Source: Alternaria dauci
Lineage: Eukaryota; Ascomycota; Dothideomycetes; Pleosporales; Pleosporaceae
DNA: 64,000 bases
NCBI RefSeq assembly: GCF_042100115.1
Contig: NC_091275.1
Coordinates: 868,001-932,000 of the forward strand
Direction of reading: 5' to 3'
This document shows positions 23,890 through 35,109 of the stretch, piece by piece. The notes beneath the pieces were generated by a model. It made no database searches and was not told the origin of the DNA. It worked only from the letters and a program-made list of their open reading frames with translations. Every line of letters begins with the position of its first letter. Within the stretch, counting starts at the first letter, position 1. The translations under genes were made by a program, and so were the position numbers.

Positions 23890-26571
23890 AGCTCTTACCG
23901 CCACCTGCAGTACCGGGCATACTTTGAGGGCAATGCGATCTTTGTGCAGAATCAGTTGCGTTGTGTTACCGAGTACCAGCAGACGAACACAGGGTCGATG
24001 CACGAGCGAGTTGCAGGATGTGGAGATCTGGTGCGACACTAGCATACAAAAGCAGCTTCGACTGAGGATACCGGTAATCGCGCCATACAAAAATCATCCG
24101 CCGACCAAGCCTGGTATCCGTGGGGGCGCATGTCACAGCGGCAAAGATCAGACCATAATCCAACGGAACGGGAACATCCGATTTTCGTCATGACGCAGAT
24201 CGAGGGTCCTGCATACACCGTTTAGAAGTAACCCCAATTGCCATGTATATGTCTCACCTCTCATCCCAGTCATCTCCACTAACGGCAAGACAGCCTACGC
24301 CGACAGGCGCCATGAGCAAGCGTCGTATTCGTGTAACATCCTTCCATTGTCCTTTTTGGTCGCCACTCGGCTGCGTGTATACCTATGGATTCTGCAGCAT
24401 TCGATCGGTGTGCTGCCTGCACTTGCCTCACTCTTCCGGTGTCCCTCCAACCTCTAGCTTGTAGTTTTGCGCCAAAAAGCACCAGGATGTTCCGCGGCTA
24501 TCAAGCCAAATCCTCCAAACTCCGAGTGTTGCAGTTCTACTGGGAGCTTTTGCTCAACAAATACCACGATGTGCGTGTCCGTCGAACAATCCGTGGCATC
24601 GAATCTTGAAGAAAAGCGCCACCGTGCCGTTCGTACTGAGCTAAGCACTTCTATTCGAAATTTGCGCTTTTGAAAACATTCCCCGGAGTCCACTGGCGTC
24701 ATCATTTGCCGCTGACCCCTGATAAGCGAGTCCCATCGATTCAGTGGACAGGCAGAGCCGCATCACGTGTCGCAGGCTGGAGCCAAGGCACTACATCCAC
24801 AGCACTGGAATTCCAAATGACTTGGGTCACCGGGTGAACATAGCATTCGATTTTGATCAGACGAGTAGAATGACGGATGCCTGTCGTCGGCACGCAATGG
24901 CTAGATTGCGGTTATGTGCGGCCGAACCAACATCCTCAGCTACCAATATCAGTGGTTTCATAACACCCTCTGTGATGGTGAGCGTTAGTATCTGACGTCT
25001 CACTGGCCCGAAATTGACCTGGGTATCGCTTTCTAGGTGAATTGCAACAGGACTGGTCGGGAAGACATCTAAACTCGGACTCTTAACAATAGTCATTCGC
25101 AGGACCTGTACCTGCGCTTCGTTGCGCGGAGTGAACTATTTACTGGCCCATAGCGCAACGAAATAGAGAGGGAAGAGAATCAACAGAAGTCTTTGTTATC
25201 ATCAGCATCTGCATATTTTCTACGTTGGAAAACATGTTCATGTCGGTAACTGAAACCTTTGAATATGGGCCATGCTAGCTCAGTCATGACACTGCCAAGT
25301 TTACATACAAAGGTTCAGCTCAAGTCAATGCCGCTAAAATAACTGCATTTACAGAGACTGGAGAAATACGTTCATGGCGCTTGGGCTAGATTGAGGTGGG
25401 GTTTTTCTGGGGGAAATCATCAAGACATACATGTGGACGACAACAAGGAAAAACCTGCATGAAGGTCAGTACATGCTGCCATAACTGAGACCACCTATAG
25501 TCACGAGTCTAAGTGGTCACAACATAACGCTCGAGCACAATGGCTACGAAGAAGGTCTACGTATACACTGGCTAGCTCGTCGCGAATTCTTGTTGGGACT
25601 CCGGATCGACGTTCATGATTTGACCTCGACAGCGATGACTATCCACTCAAGTCATGACCGCATCACCAGGCGATAAGGCATTAGCATATTACAGGGTTAT
25701 ATGCACATTACCCAGAAACAGGATGCAATGAGAGAGGGCCAACGGTGCCTATCTCCGCTCTCACTCACACCACAATCCCCACACTACTCTCAACAAAAGC
25801 ATGCAACTGTCAGGCTTCTTCTTCCTTCTTTCATGGAAGTGCCCTGGTAATGTCGTTGGTTCCCTTGCTTTATCCCGTACTTGTTTCACGCTACAGCAGT
25901 CCGCGGATGACTTGCATCACAAAGTCTAGCTGCGAGGGAATACGGGCATAACCTACCAACCGAAGTTCCATCATTAGCAGGACAGCAACAGCGACCTTGA
26001 CTAGATTATGAGCAAGTATCTAGTGATCATATCCAACAGTATAAGCGGTCTAGCTATATCCTAGCTGCATGCTCTTAGTAGGCAGTCACTGCCGTCGCGA
26101 CCGCCCTTCGTATCTTCTTCCAGAACCAACATCACATTCCACTTCCCTTACACCTTGACTGACTGATACTCAACTAATGTCCCGCTAAACGACAAGTCCA
26201 TTCCCAACCTCCTTCCCAAACAAGAAAAACTTCTGGATCCCAAACTCCAAATTTCCATCTCCAACTTATGCGTATCACCAACCATGATGGCTACCCTTAT
26301 CTCCATCAAAACACCCATGCCGCACAAGGAACATATCACATTACCCACCACCATGCATGCGACACCACTGGAGATTGACATCACTCGCCATTTGAATAAG
26401 TATATGTTCATCCGGTTAGAGACGCCCCATCCAGATACAATGCCAAAAGCTATCTATAAGGTATCACCACATACATAGACTAAACCCCCCAAGGGATACT
26501 ATTGCACACCCCAACATCGCCCAACATATATCCTGCGAGATCCAGGTATTCACCCCAACTCAACCAACGAG
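23890..26571. other. longest gene-poor stretch of the left half
   Basis: About 2.7 kb with only short ORFs (under 105 codons beyond the end of the SET gene). None has a domain, a signal peptide with supporting exons, or a long conserved-looking frame. No repeat array was recognised. Confidence 0.5.
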
Positions 26572-29136
26572 CTACTCAGACCCAGTAATCCACTCCCACC
26601 ACCCACCATGCGGCAACCCCGTCTCAATCCCACATGCCCTACAAACCGCCACAGCAACAGCACCCAGCACGCTGAGGCCGCCCAGAACCTTGACGAGCAC
26701 AAAACTCTGTCGCTTAAGCTCATCACCAAAGTTGCACAAGCCGAGCGGATCTCGCGAGTCTAGACCAACAGCTTTTGCATACCGATAGTTGACTTTACCA
26801 GTCTTCTTCTCATCGCCGTGGCGGACGACTGCCCACTCGGCTCTGGGTGGACCGCCCGGTGATGCGACGATTGTGCCCTTGGACACCTCTTCGCCGACAC
26901 GTTCAAGGAGCCATTTCGCCCTATCGTTGTTTTGCAATTCCTCGAACCGTTCTCTTTCGTTGCGACGACTGCGCTGCAGATCTGTTGCCCATCGTGCTAT
27001 CCTTATCTCGCTAAGACCGTGTTCCCCTTGTCTAGCATTGTTGTATCTCGCAAGGGAGAAGTTGCCTGGGGCCTCGAACGTGTCGGAGTTTGCGAGCGAG
27101 GGTGAGGAGGCGAAGAGTGGGGATTGGAGGTTTGAAGTGTAGAAGGGAGACCCTGAGCCTGGTACCAAGACACCCGATGGTGACGCAGCAGAGAAGACTG
27201 AAGACGCTACGGATGCTGACAGATATGTTAGCCTGCGTGACGCCAACAACGATGATGCCTTACAATTCATGTTGGCTCCATTCAATCCCACTGAAGCTGT
27301 TGTTGGACTGCGCGGTTGAGCCAGACCTTGCATCATCACAGAATCTCCCGGTAGCTTCGTCCTGCGCCGCCATGCTAGAAACTTTTTTGCTGCCGAGTGC
27401 CGAAGCCAGGCAATAGATTCCGGGTCGAAGACTTGGTTTACCAACGCAGCAAGTTCGGAAGGAAGAAGGGGCTGCACATAGTCAGGCGACATGAGCAACG
27501 ATGCGTCCATGTTATCATTGTCTGGCCCAGACGTCGAAGAGACTGCGTAAGGATATGTTGGTGTAGTGAATGGATATTCGGCTGCTTCGCTTGGTTCTCC
27601 TGATGATGAGGTCCTGGCAACTGGAAGACCTTGCACAGCAAGTAATGCGTCGTCCATGGCCTTCCCGAAGAAGAATGGTCTGACAGCAGTGGTCTGCAGG
27701 CGTGCTAGGATAGAAGTCTTCAAAGCCACTACTTCCTGCGCCGAAAGGGTGTCTGATTTGGCGATGACGGGCACGACGTTGGTGAAGTGTGACAATCGTT
27801 GCATGTATTCAATGTCTTTCGTTATGTCTGTGTCTACATGGACGTCAGTTATAAGCACGGTACGAGCGAAAGGTGAGCTTACGCGGTGGTAGTAAGTATA
27901 TCACAAGGTCAACTAAGACGCCCCCACTGCCACTGACGACTCCAAGCACATCGTTGTCTTCTAGTGTTGTTACGGATGATGTTTGGTATAGCATTGACTC
28001 AACATAGTCTACCACCATGCTAATGTCCTTCTCCGCTGAACCCGACGAATAGCCGGGTGTGTCTACGAAGCAGATGTTTCTTTCAAGTACGGTATCAATA
28101 CTGCTCTTTCTTCTTCGCAATACGCCACTCTCTTCAGCATCAGTCCACCAGTGGGGATAAGGCTTCGTGCTTGCATGGATTTCAGTCACTCGTGTTGTGA
28201 CTGCGTGCTCCGCTTTCTTTGTACGAGACTTGGATTTGGGTGGGCGTGGCTGCGCATACGACTGGGAGGGTGACAGCGGGTCTACGTGCACGATGTCTTC
28301 GCAGACCTGGACAATGGATCGAACGAGAGAGGACTTGCCGACACCTGTGTCACGTTGTCAGTATAGCCTCTACGAAGAGTATTTGGCGCATATCGCGGCG
28401 ACTACGCACCTGTTTCACCTGCCACCATAACCCTGAGCTTTCCCATGGCTTTTCCTTTTGTTGTAAAAGGTCTTCTTCTAGGCATCTGCATCTCGGGCAT
28501 GACAAGCTGTGGGAAGCTCATGGCATCCTGCTGCGTTTCCACCTGCTCGTCCTCCTCGCCACTCGAGACAACGGCCTGGCTCACGGCATCGTCCATGGTA
28601 GACTCCTCGTCGGATAACTTGAGCGAGACTATAGAAGCCGACCTGGGCGTGCTCCCCATGGCGGAGGTGGGGAGCGGAGAAGGGATGTCGGCGCTCGTGA
28701 CGGGCAGTTTGAAGTGCGTAATCGAGTCATGGTTGGTAAAGTTCCTCCTCAGCTTCCGTACCGAAGTGGTCCTGGATTTGTCTTGTGGCGGGGCTGAGTC
28801 TGTCGAAGAGCTGTGCGATTCGGATCTTGAACTCTTCGCACCCTGATGCCGTGTCTTACTAGCCGTTTCTGTCTCTGCGCCAGCTACTGTACCTTCTGGG
28901 CCAAAGGCAGCGTCGAGAGTATCTGCGAGGCTTTGCACTCCAAAGTTGTTGTCGTGCTGTTTCGCCGTAGCAGTCACACCGTGAGGAGCCATGGTATGCT
29001 CCAAGTCCTCGACGCGTTTCATGACAAAGGTAGTGGGGACATTGCTCGAAGGGGCGGTAGGATGATCGACGCTTGACTTGCGGGACCGCGGCTTGACAGC
29101 AGGAGGCAGGGCGTCACCGCCCAGTTGCGGTCGCAT
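26572..29136 (-). CDS. septin-like GTPase with C-terminal membrane anchor
   Basis: Three exons (29136-28410, 28344-27883, 27833-26572) join in frame to 816 aa. About 230 Ser/Thr-rich residues precede the G domain. The P-loop spans intron 1 (MVAGETG, then VGKSSLVRS), followed by switch II FVDTPGYSS and base-recognition VIAKSD, all in septin-type order. A long low-complexity insert follows. Near the C-terminus a single hydrophobic span (SFVLVKVLGGLSVLGAVAVA) would anchor the protein. Canonical fungal septins are about 350-500 aa and lack a transmembrane segment, so this belongs to a divergent septin-like group found in filamentous fungi. A role in cortical or membrane organisation is inferred. 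Confidence 0.8.
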
Positions 29137-30029
29137 GTTTGCAGTCTTGTTGGGGGCATATGTTGTCGAGTGTGCGAGAACAAAAGTCGGAGGGCGAGAG
29201 ACGTGATCAGCCTCAATAGGGATGCCGAGTGGTGATGTGATGCACGCGACGGCCCCGCTTAGCCCCGCGCGATCTACTGCACCCTTAGTACTGCGATAGC
29301 GCGCTGGTGTCTTTATAATAAGTGGAGTGGGAGGAAGAGCAAATGGGTGTAGGTATCAGGGTACAAGTCACCCCCCGATACATAAAACGCAGGTTGGCGC
29401 GCCCTGAAGCTTATGGGCTGCTGCTGAGGCAGGTGGGCTTGCGTGTCCTCGAATCAGCCTTCGTTGTAGCGCTACGCTAAGCCAATGTCGCACTATCAGG
29501 TGACGTTATCAGCAATCACAAGACGACCGCACATCAGTGCCCTACGCAGTGTTCGAGCATATATCATTGATTGTATTCGTACTAGATCATCTCACAGTTT
29601 GGCTGTCATTGTCCGTCTGATCCTCTTATCGTCGAAGCCATGCCGTACATCCATTACACCAGATGCCATGGCATCCCTAGCCCGTACCTAGGACCCACCA
29701 GATAGCCTTCCCTATACATTAGGTGACCAAGAATGCGACTGCGAAGAAGAGAACATGATCGAAAACGGCGAAACAGATACACACGGATACAGAAAGGAAA
29801 TATGCAGAAACGAAACCACTCGCTATGCAAGGGCTCAGAACCCTATGGCGAACGCATACGCCCAGACTTTTCCTCGAAATGAAATGACTTTTATACAAGC
29901 GCTGAAAGGGGTCGAGTACAGTACATGGCTAAAGCCGTCAGTCGTTAGGCTGTCGAGTCAAACGGACTCAACAATGGATGGATGGATGAAGAAGAGGAAG
30001 AAAATGGCGTGTCAAGTAGCGTAATGCCT
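29137..30029. other. intergenic, no gene seen
   Basis: Promoter of the septin-like gene and 3' flank of the G3BP-like gene. ORFs here are short and unconvincing. Confidence 0.5.
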
Positions 30030-31784
30030 CTACGCCTCCTGGGGGGCAGCACCACCACGGCCGCCACGCACGGAACCACCGCGGCCGCGAGGTTGGAAGT
30101 TACCACGGGGACCTTGACCACCCATGCCGCCACGGCCACGAGGAGCACCACCACGAGGGAAGCCTCCTCCCCTGTTGAATTGACCAGGGTTCTGACGGCG
30201 TTCCTCGACCTTGATCTCGATACCGTTGATCGTGTGGGGGTTGGCAGCGACGGCAGCCTGGAATCCGGCAGGGGTCTTGAAGTCGACGAAAGCGCAGTTC
30301 TGGGTTATGTTAGCTAAGACGTGGTATGGCTGGGTACTTTTGCTTACCTTGCCGCGGCTGATGTCCAGGTACTCAATTTCGCCGTACTTGGTCAGGGCAG
30401 TCTTCAGAGCAGCGTCGTCAACCTGGCTGTAGACGTTCTTGATGTAGGCGCGCTTCTGGTCAGGGTCGGCGGCGGGTGCTGCATTCTGTGCGCGAGACTG
30501 TTCTTTCTTGTGTCCGGTAGCTGTCTGCCAGCCAGCGGCCTCGCCTTGGCTAGCCGCTGGGGACTGGTCACGGGCAGGTGCAGTGGTCTGGCTAGCGGCA
30601 GCAGCAGCGGGTTGAGTGGGAGCGGGGGTGGCGGCCTTGGAATCCTTAGGGGCTTGCTGGGCGGCGGGGGCGTTGACAACAGGAGTAGCGACCTTGTGCG
30701 CGGAGGCTGCGAGGCTGGCCCAGGTTCGGGGAGCGGCAGGCTTAGGGGGACCAGAGGGCATGGCGACGGAAGCGGCCTTTTGGGCGGACTGTGCGGGCGC
30801 TGGGGCAGCTTCGGCGGGCATCTCAGATTCGGTGGTCTTCTCGGCAACGGCTGGCTCTTCAGCGGCCTTCTCCTCGACGGCAGCAGGTGCCTCTTCCGCT
30901 GCAGGCTGCTCAATCTCCTCCGGAACCTGCTGAGCAGGAGCGGCGGGCGCAACCTCCTCTACAGACGGCTCCTCTTGCGCGGCCTGGTGCAGCTTGTCGT
31001 CAACCTTGTTCAGATCCTCCTCGCTGGTCGCGATCTCGTCGCTCTTGTTCAGGTCGGCGTTCTCTGGGACGGCAGCGGTAGGAGCTGGCTCAGTGACACC
31101 GTTGGCAGGTGCGGCCTGCTCCTGCTGGTCCTCCTCCTCCTCCACGGGCTCGTCGGCAAGGTAGCGGAAGATGTCGTTCAGGACGAAGTAGCCGTTGGTC
31201 TGCTCGGCGAGGACAAAAGTCTGGACGAAGCGCTTGTGGGGCTGGCCTTGGTTGGAGATCTCGCCAATGACCTGGATGACGATGTTGGCATCGGAGCCCT
31301 GGGAGTCGACGTTGGTGACGCGGACCTTGGTGTCCTTGAAGTCGAGCTCCTTGATGCGCTCGTTGATGGCCTTTGCATGTGTCAATTCGTGTTGTCTGCA
31401 ATTGGGCATGCCTCACATACCTTCTGGCCTAGGCAGACGTTCACCTTGTCCTCCTCAACACCGGAAACATACTGGGAGCGCTTGTTGTAGAAGAGCTGTC
31501 ATTTGAGTCAGTCGCGTGTCCCGCAGGAAAACAAGGTTACTAATCAGCATGCGACTTACGTAGAGTCGGTCGGGGCTCTTGCTGAGGGTGGTGTAGTACT
31601 GCTCGACAAAGTACCAGCCGACCTCATCCTTGGGGATCTCTGAGGCGGCAGCTTGTTGTGCGGGCTGCGAGGCAGTGGGCTGCTGCGAGGGTGTGAAGTT
31701 GGAGGCGCCGGTGGAGTAGCTGTTCTCGTACTGCTGGGGCGCGTAGTTGCCGTTGACAGGGCCGGATGATTCGGTGGATGCCAT
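30030..31784 (-). CDS. G3BP/Nxt3-like NTF2-RRM-RGG protein
   Basis: Four exons (31784-31560, 31495-31421, 31370-30348, 30299-30030) give 530 aa. An NTF2-like domain lies near the N-terminus (EVGWYFVEQYYTTLSKSPDR, LFYNKRSQYVSG, then FVQTFVLAEQTNGYFVLND and IFRYLADEP). A long acidic, Ala/Pro/Glu-rich linker follows, then an RRM (RAYIKNVYSQVDDAALKTAL, with CAFVDFKTPAGFQAA across the last intron) and a C-terminal Arg/Gly-rich box. This is the architecture of human G3BP, fission yeast Nxt3 and budding yeast Bre5, which act in stress-granule assembly and as Ubp3 deubiquitinase cofactor. The 5' leader contains a GGT/ACC microsatellite. Confidence 0.92.
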
Positions 31785-31797
31785 GTTTGAATGTGAA

Positions 31798-31821
31798 GGT
31801 GGTGGTGGTGGTGGTGGTGGG
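31798..31821. repeat. (GGT)8 microsatellite in the leader of the G3BP-like gene
   Basis: Eight GGT units on the plus strand, read as ACC in the sense of the gene, about 14 bp before its start codon and so probably inside its 5' leader. Length polymorphism between strains would be expected. Confidence 0.85.
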
Positions 31822-33064
31822 AGCGAGATGCGGCGGGACAAAGGGCGAATTGCGTTTTGTTTTGCGCGAAGTCTAGTAGTGGGATGTGAGGTACGCGAGG
31901 CAGAAGATAGGCGCCTAGATGCTAAGAGAGCACGGCAATGTCAGTAGTGCAAAAAGCTGCCGTTGGGCTATTTGCGCATACCGGGCCGGTGTCACAGAGA
32001 TGGAAGCGAATCCGTCGAGACTGCAAACGACGAGGGCGGGGTGGTGGCGGTCGGCGGATGGAGATGGCAGAAAAATACACAGCTCCCAAAGGATACGAGA
32101 GAGATGGAATCAGAGCGTCAGGGTAGTAGGAGAGACGGGGAGCAGGTTGGCCGGTTGTGCGCGTGCAAGCAGTGCTAGTGAGGACCACAGCGACGAGCAG
32201 GGCAAAATCCATTGGAAGGCTGGCGAAGAACCAAGTCGCGCGTTTCCCGATCAGGCGAACCTGCCCTGCACCTCCACACGTCGTCTCTGTACCACGACCA
32301 CTGTATCGTTACCTTGACGCCCAGACGCCTCTTTGATGCATTCAGCTCTTGCAAATGTTTGCTTTGATAGCTTGCTGCGTGCTTGCAGCCATGAAACAGC
32401 AATTGCAGCCTCTGGGTAAGCCATGCACGTTCGGTGTCAGTACCAGTTCTGCCCAAGGAGACGGGTATGTGGTTGTCTCACTGTAAAACGTGCTGCTCTG
32501 AACGCAGAGCCATGCTTTGTAGTCCAACCCTGGTAGCACACAGTTTTGCATCGCTGCAGGCATATATGGGGTCCATGTTCAGTACAACGGTATCAGTACT
32601 CTGTCAGACGCGACTTCGGACATGCCTCCATCTCCGACATCTCCATACGCATGTCCGCTAGGCACGGTACGACTCAAATCCTGCAGGCTTAACGCCGAGC
32701 TTGCAGCAAGACATGGCGAAAATCCGAGCTCGTCGTTCGAAATGTGAGTCACTAGATCCGCACTGGTTGCTTCTTTAGTTGTTGCGAAGAGGCGCACGCT
32801 GTATGTGTACCAGGTTACGGGCTCGGTGTGTCGGTCTCACAGGCAGGCGAGGCCGAGACCGAGCACCCCTACGTGCAAGCTTACCCAGATTGGGACCATT
32901 CCTGAGTTCCACAGATTCCAAGGCAAGGAGCAAACATTGTTACGCCTCTTGCAGCCAATCTCTGACATCCACTACTTAATCATGTCCCTGCCCAGCTTTC
33001 CAAGACTTGTGTCACCAATCCCGCTTGCTCCCTAGCCTTCGACTCGTCACTATATTGTCTCGCC
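31822..33064. other. gene-poor stretch
   Basis: Promoters of the G3BP-like gene and of the second MFS gene back to back. ORFs up to 132 codons lack recognisable character. Confidence 0.5.
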
Positions 33065-34477
33065 ATGTCACAAACGACAAGTTCAGTGGCCTCGATTCAC
33101 GAGGACAAAGCACGACTGCCTCATACCGACGCCGAACAGCCCCCAGTATCGCTTGACGAGAAGCAACCAGATACGACCGAGCCTCCAGCAGCCACAAGTC
33201 CGTTTCATCCCAGTCAGTTTCCTGATGGCGGAAGGGATGCATACCTGTGTCTTCTCGGCGGCTTCTGCTGTCTATTTTGCTCATTCGGATGGCTAAACGC
33301 CGTTGGAGTGTTCCAGAGCTACTACCAGCGGAATCAACTCAGTGACTACTCGCCCTCCACCATCGCCTGGATAGCTTCTCTCGAGATCTTCGTCATGTTT
33401 GCGCCTGGACCTATCGTCGGGTTCATCTATGACAACTACGGCCCCAGATACATACTGCTATTTGGGACCTTCTTCCATGTCTTTGGTCTCATGATGACGA
33501 GCCTTTGTACCGAGTACTGGCAGTTTGTCCTTGCACAAGGAATCTGCAGCCCCCTAGGCTTGAACTGCATCTTCCAGGCGGGAACTAGCACCATTCCTAC
33601 TTGGTTCCTCAAGAAGAGAGGGCTGGCGTACGGTGTCATGGCTGCTGGCAGTGGGCTAGGCGGTATCATCTTCCCCATCATGGCAACGCATCTCATCCCC
33701 CAAATTGGTTACGGCTGGACGATGAGAGCATTGGCGTTCCTCATCCTCGGCATGATGGGTATCGCGTTCGTTACCGTCAAATCTCGTCTGCCGCCGAGGC
33801 CGAGAACATTCGAGCTCTGGGTCTTTCTGGAGCCCTTCAACGACACTCGCTTCATCCTATTAACCATTGCGTCATTCATGTTCTTCATGGGAATGTGTAA
33901 GTTTCTGTCCCTGTGTAACCTCCTCACAAGCCTTATACTGACCCCATGTCTAGTCATCCCCATCAACTTTATTGAGGTTGAGGCCCTGTCGGATGGAATG
34001 TCAACTCGCCTAGCTGGATATCTTCTGGCTATTCTCAACGCCGCAAGCATCTTCGGTCGTATAATTCCCGGTGCTCTCGCAGACAAGGTCGGTAAATTTA
34101 ACATGCAATCTTTGTGGTGTCTGATAGCCGGCATCCTCGTCCTCGCATTGGCTCTCCCCGCATCCGGCAACGCGGCATACATCACCTTCGCCGCTCTCTA
34201 CGGATTCGCTTCGGGTGCCTTCGTCTCACTGTTGCCGGCCCAGATAGCTCACATCTCCAAGGTTGATCAGATTGGAATACGCGTCGGTGTTGTATTTGCC
34301 TGCATATCGTTTGCGGGCTTGGCCGGTAATCCGATTGCGGGAGCTATTGTCGATCGAGAAAACGGGAAGTACTGGGGGTTGAATGTTTTCTCAGGTGTCA
34401 TGCTCATGGCTGGATCGAGTATATATGTAGTGACGAGGATGTACATTGCGGACTGGAAAGTGTTTGCGTTAGTTTAG
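33065..34477 (+). CDS. MFS transporter, monocarboxylate-transporter-like (second copy)
   Basis: Two exons (33065-33896 and 33954-34477) give 451 aa. An acidic N-terminus leads to QFPDGGRDAYLCLLGGFCC, the PDGG entry motif of MCT-like carriers. About twelve membrane spans follow, with LKKRGLAYGVMAAGSGLGG in the first half and SIFGRIIPGALADKVGKFN in the second. The 57-bp intron is a multiple of three and contains no in-frame stop, so the frame runs through it uninterrupted; splicing restores the expected MFFMGMFIPINFIEVEAL. Substrate unknown. It precedes a Zn2Cys6 regulator gene on the same strand. Confidence 0.9.
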   Translation: MSQTTSSVASIHEDKARLPHTDAEQPPVSLDEKQPDTTEPPAATSPFHPSQFPDGGRDAYLCLLGGFCCLFCSFGWLNAVGVFQSYYQRNQLSDYSPSTIAWIASLEIFVMFAPGPIVGFIYDNYGPRYILLFGTFFHVFGLMMTSLCTEYWQFVLAQGICSPLGLNCIFQAGTSTIPTWFLKKRGLAYGVMAAGSGLGGIIFPIMATHLIPQIGYGWTMRALAFLILGMMGIAFVTVKSRLPPRPRTFELWVFLEPFNDTRFILLTIASFMFFMGMCKFLSLCNLLTSLILTPCLVIPINFIEVEALSDGMSTRLAGYLLAILNAASIFGRIIPGALADKVGKFNMQSLWCLIAGILVLALALPASGNAAYITFAALYGFASGAFVSLLPAQIAHISKVDQIGIRVGVVFACISFAGLAGNPIAGAIVDRENGKYWGLNVFSGVMLMAGSSIYVVTRMYIADWKVFALV

Positions 34478-35109
34478 TAGTATGCCGAGCTCGAAACATA
34501 CCACGTAAATCTACGTACACCGTACGCGTCACATCATCGTACCACCTTGGTTGTTGACTGAATGCTTGCCAAGGTACGTCCATGGATGACTTGCAACTGA
34601 GTGTGGGGACTTTCAGGCTTGACTTTGGTGAGCGTGAGTCCGGCTTTCTTAACTCCGCAGATCGCACGCACAGACACCCACTCAATAGCATCATCCCGTT
34701 CCGCACCTCACCACTTCACCACTTCACACTGCATACAACCAGATATGTCCGTCCGTTGCGCTGGAGATGTCTCGTCCGAATGAGATCTATCAGCTTACAT
34801 ATGCTAATTCAAGCACTGTTCGCCCGGACTAATGAAGCAGAGATCCCAGTGCTGTCGGTTGTACGAGAGTTGTACGATCTGCACATCACTTCGTACATGA
34901 ACTTTATGACCTCCCACGGTTGTACGCCTTGCCCGCCACTCACTCTTGTTTGACTTCGCTTAAGCGTCATTTGCCGCTCTTTCACCGTCTCATCTCGATC
35001 CATCGTGCCCGCAGCGTCGTACAAACAGGAAAAAACAAGCACGACGGAGGGAGTTAGCGAAGGGTGTTGTGCGACCACGGATTGTACGCAAGACACTGAG
35101 GACAAAGTC
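34478..35109. other. intergenic, no gene seen
   Basis: 3' flank of the MFS gene and promoter of the Zn2Cys6 gene. An open frame precedes the ATG at 35110 but starts with no ATG, so it is not counted as coding. Confidence 0.5.

Noticed and set aside
30321..31490. 389-codon plus-strand ORF opposite the G3BP-like gene
   Set aside because: Shadow of the GC-rich linker of the real minus-strand gene; Gly/Leu-rich with no domain.
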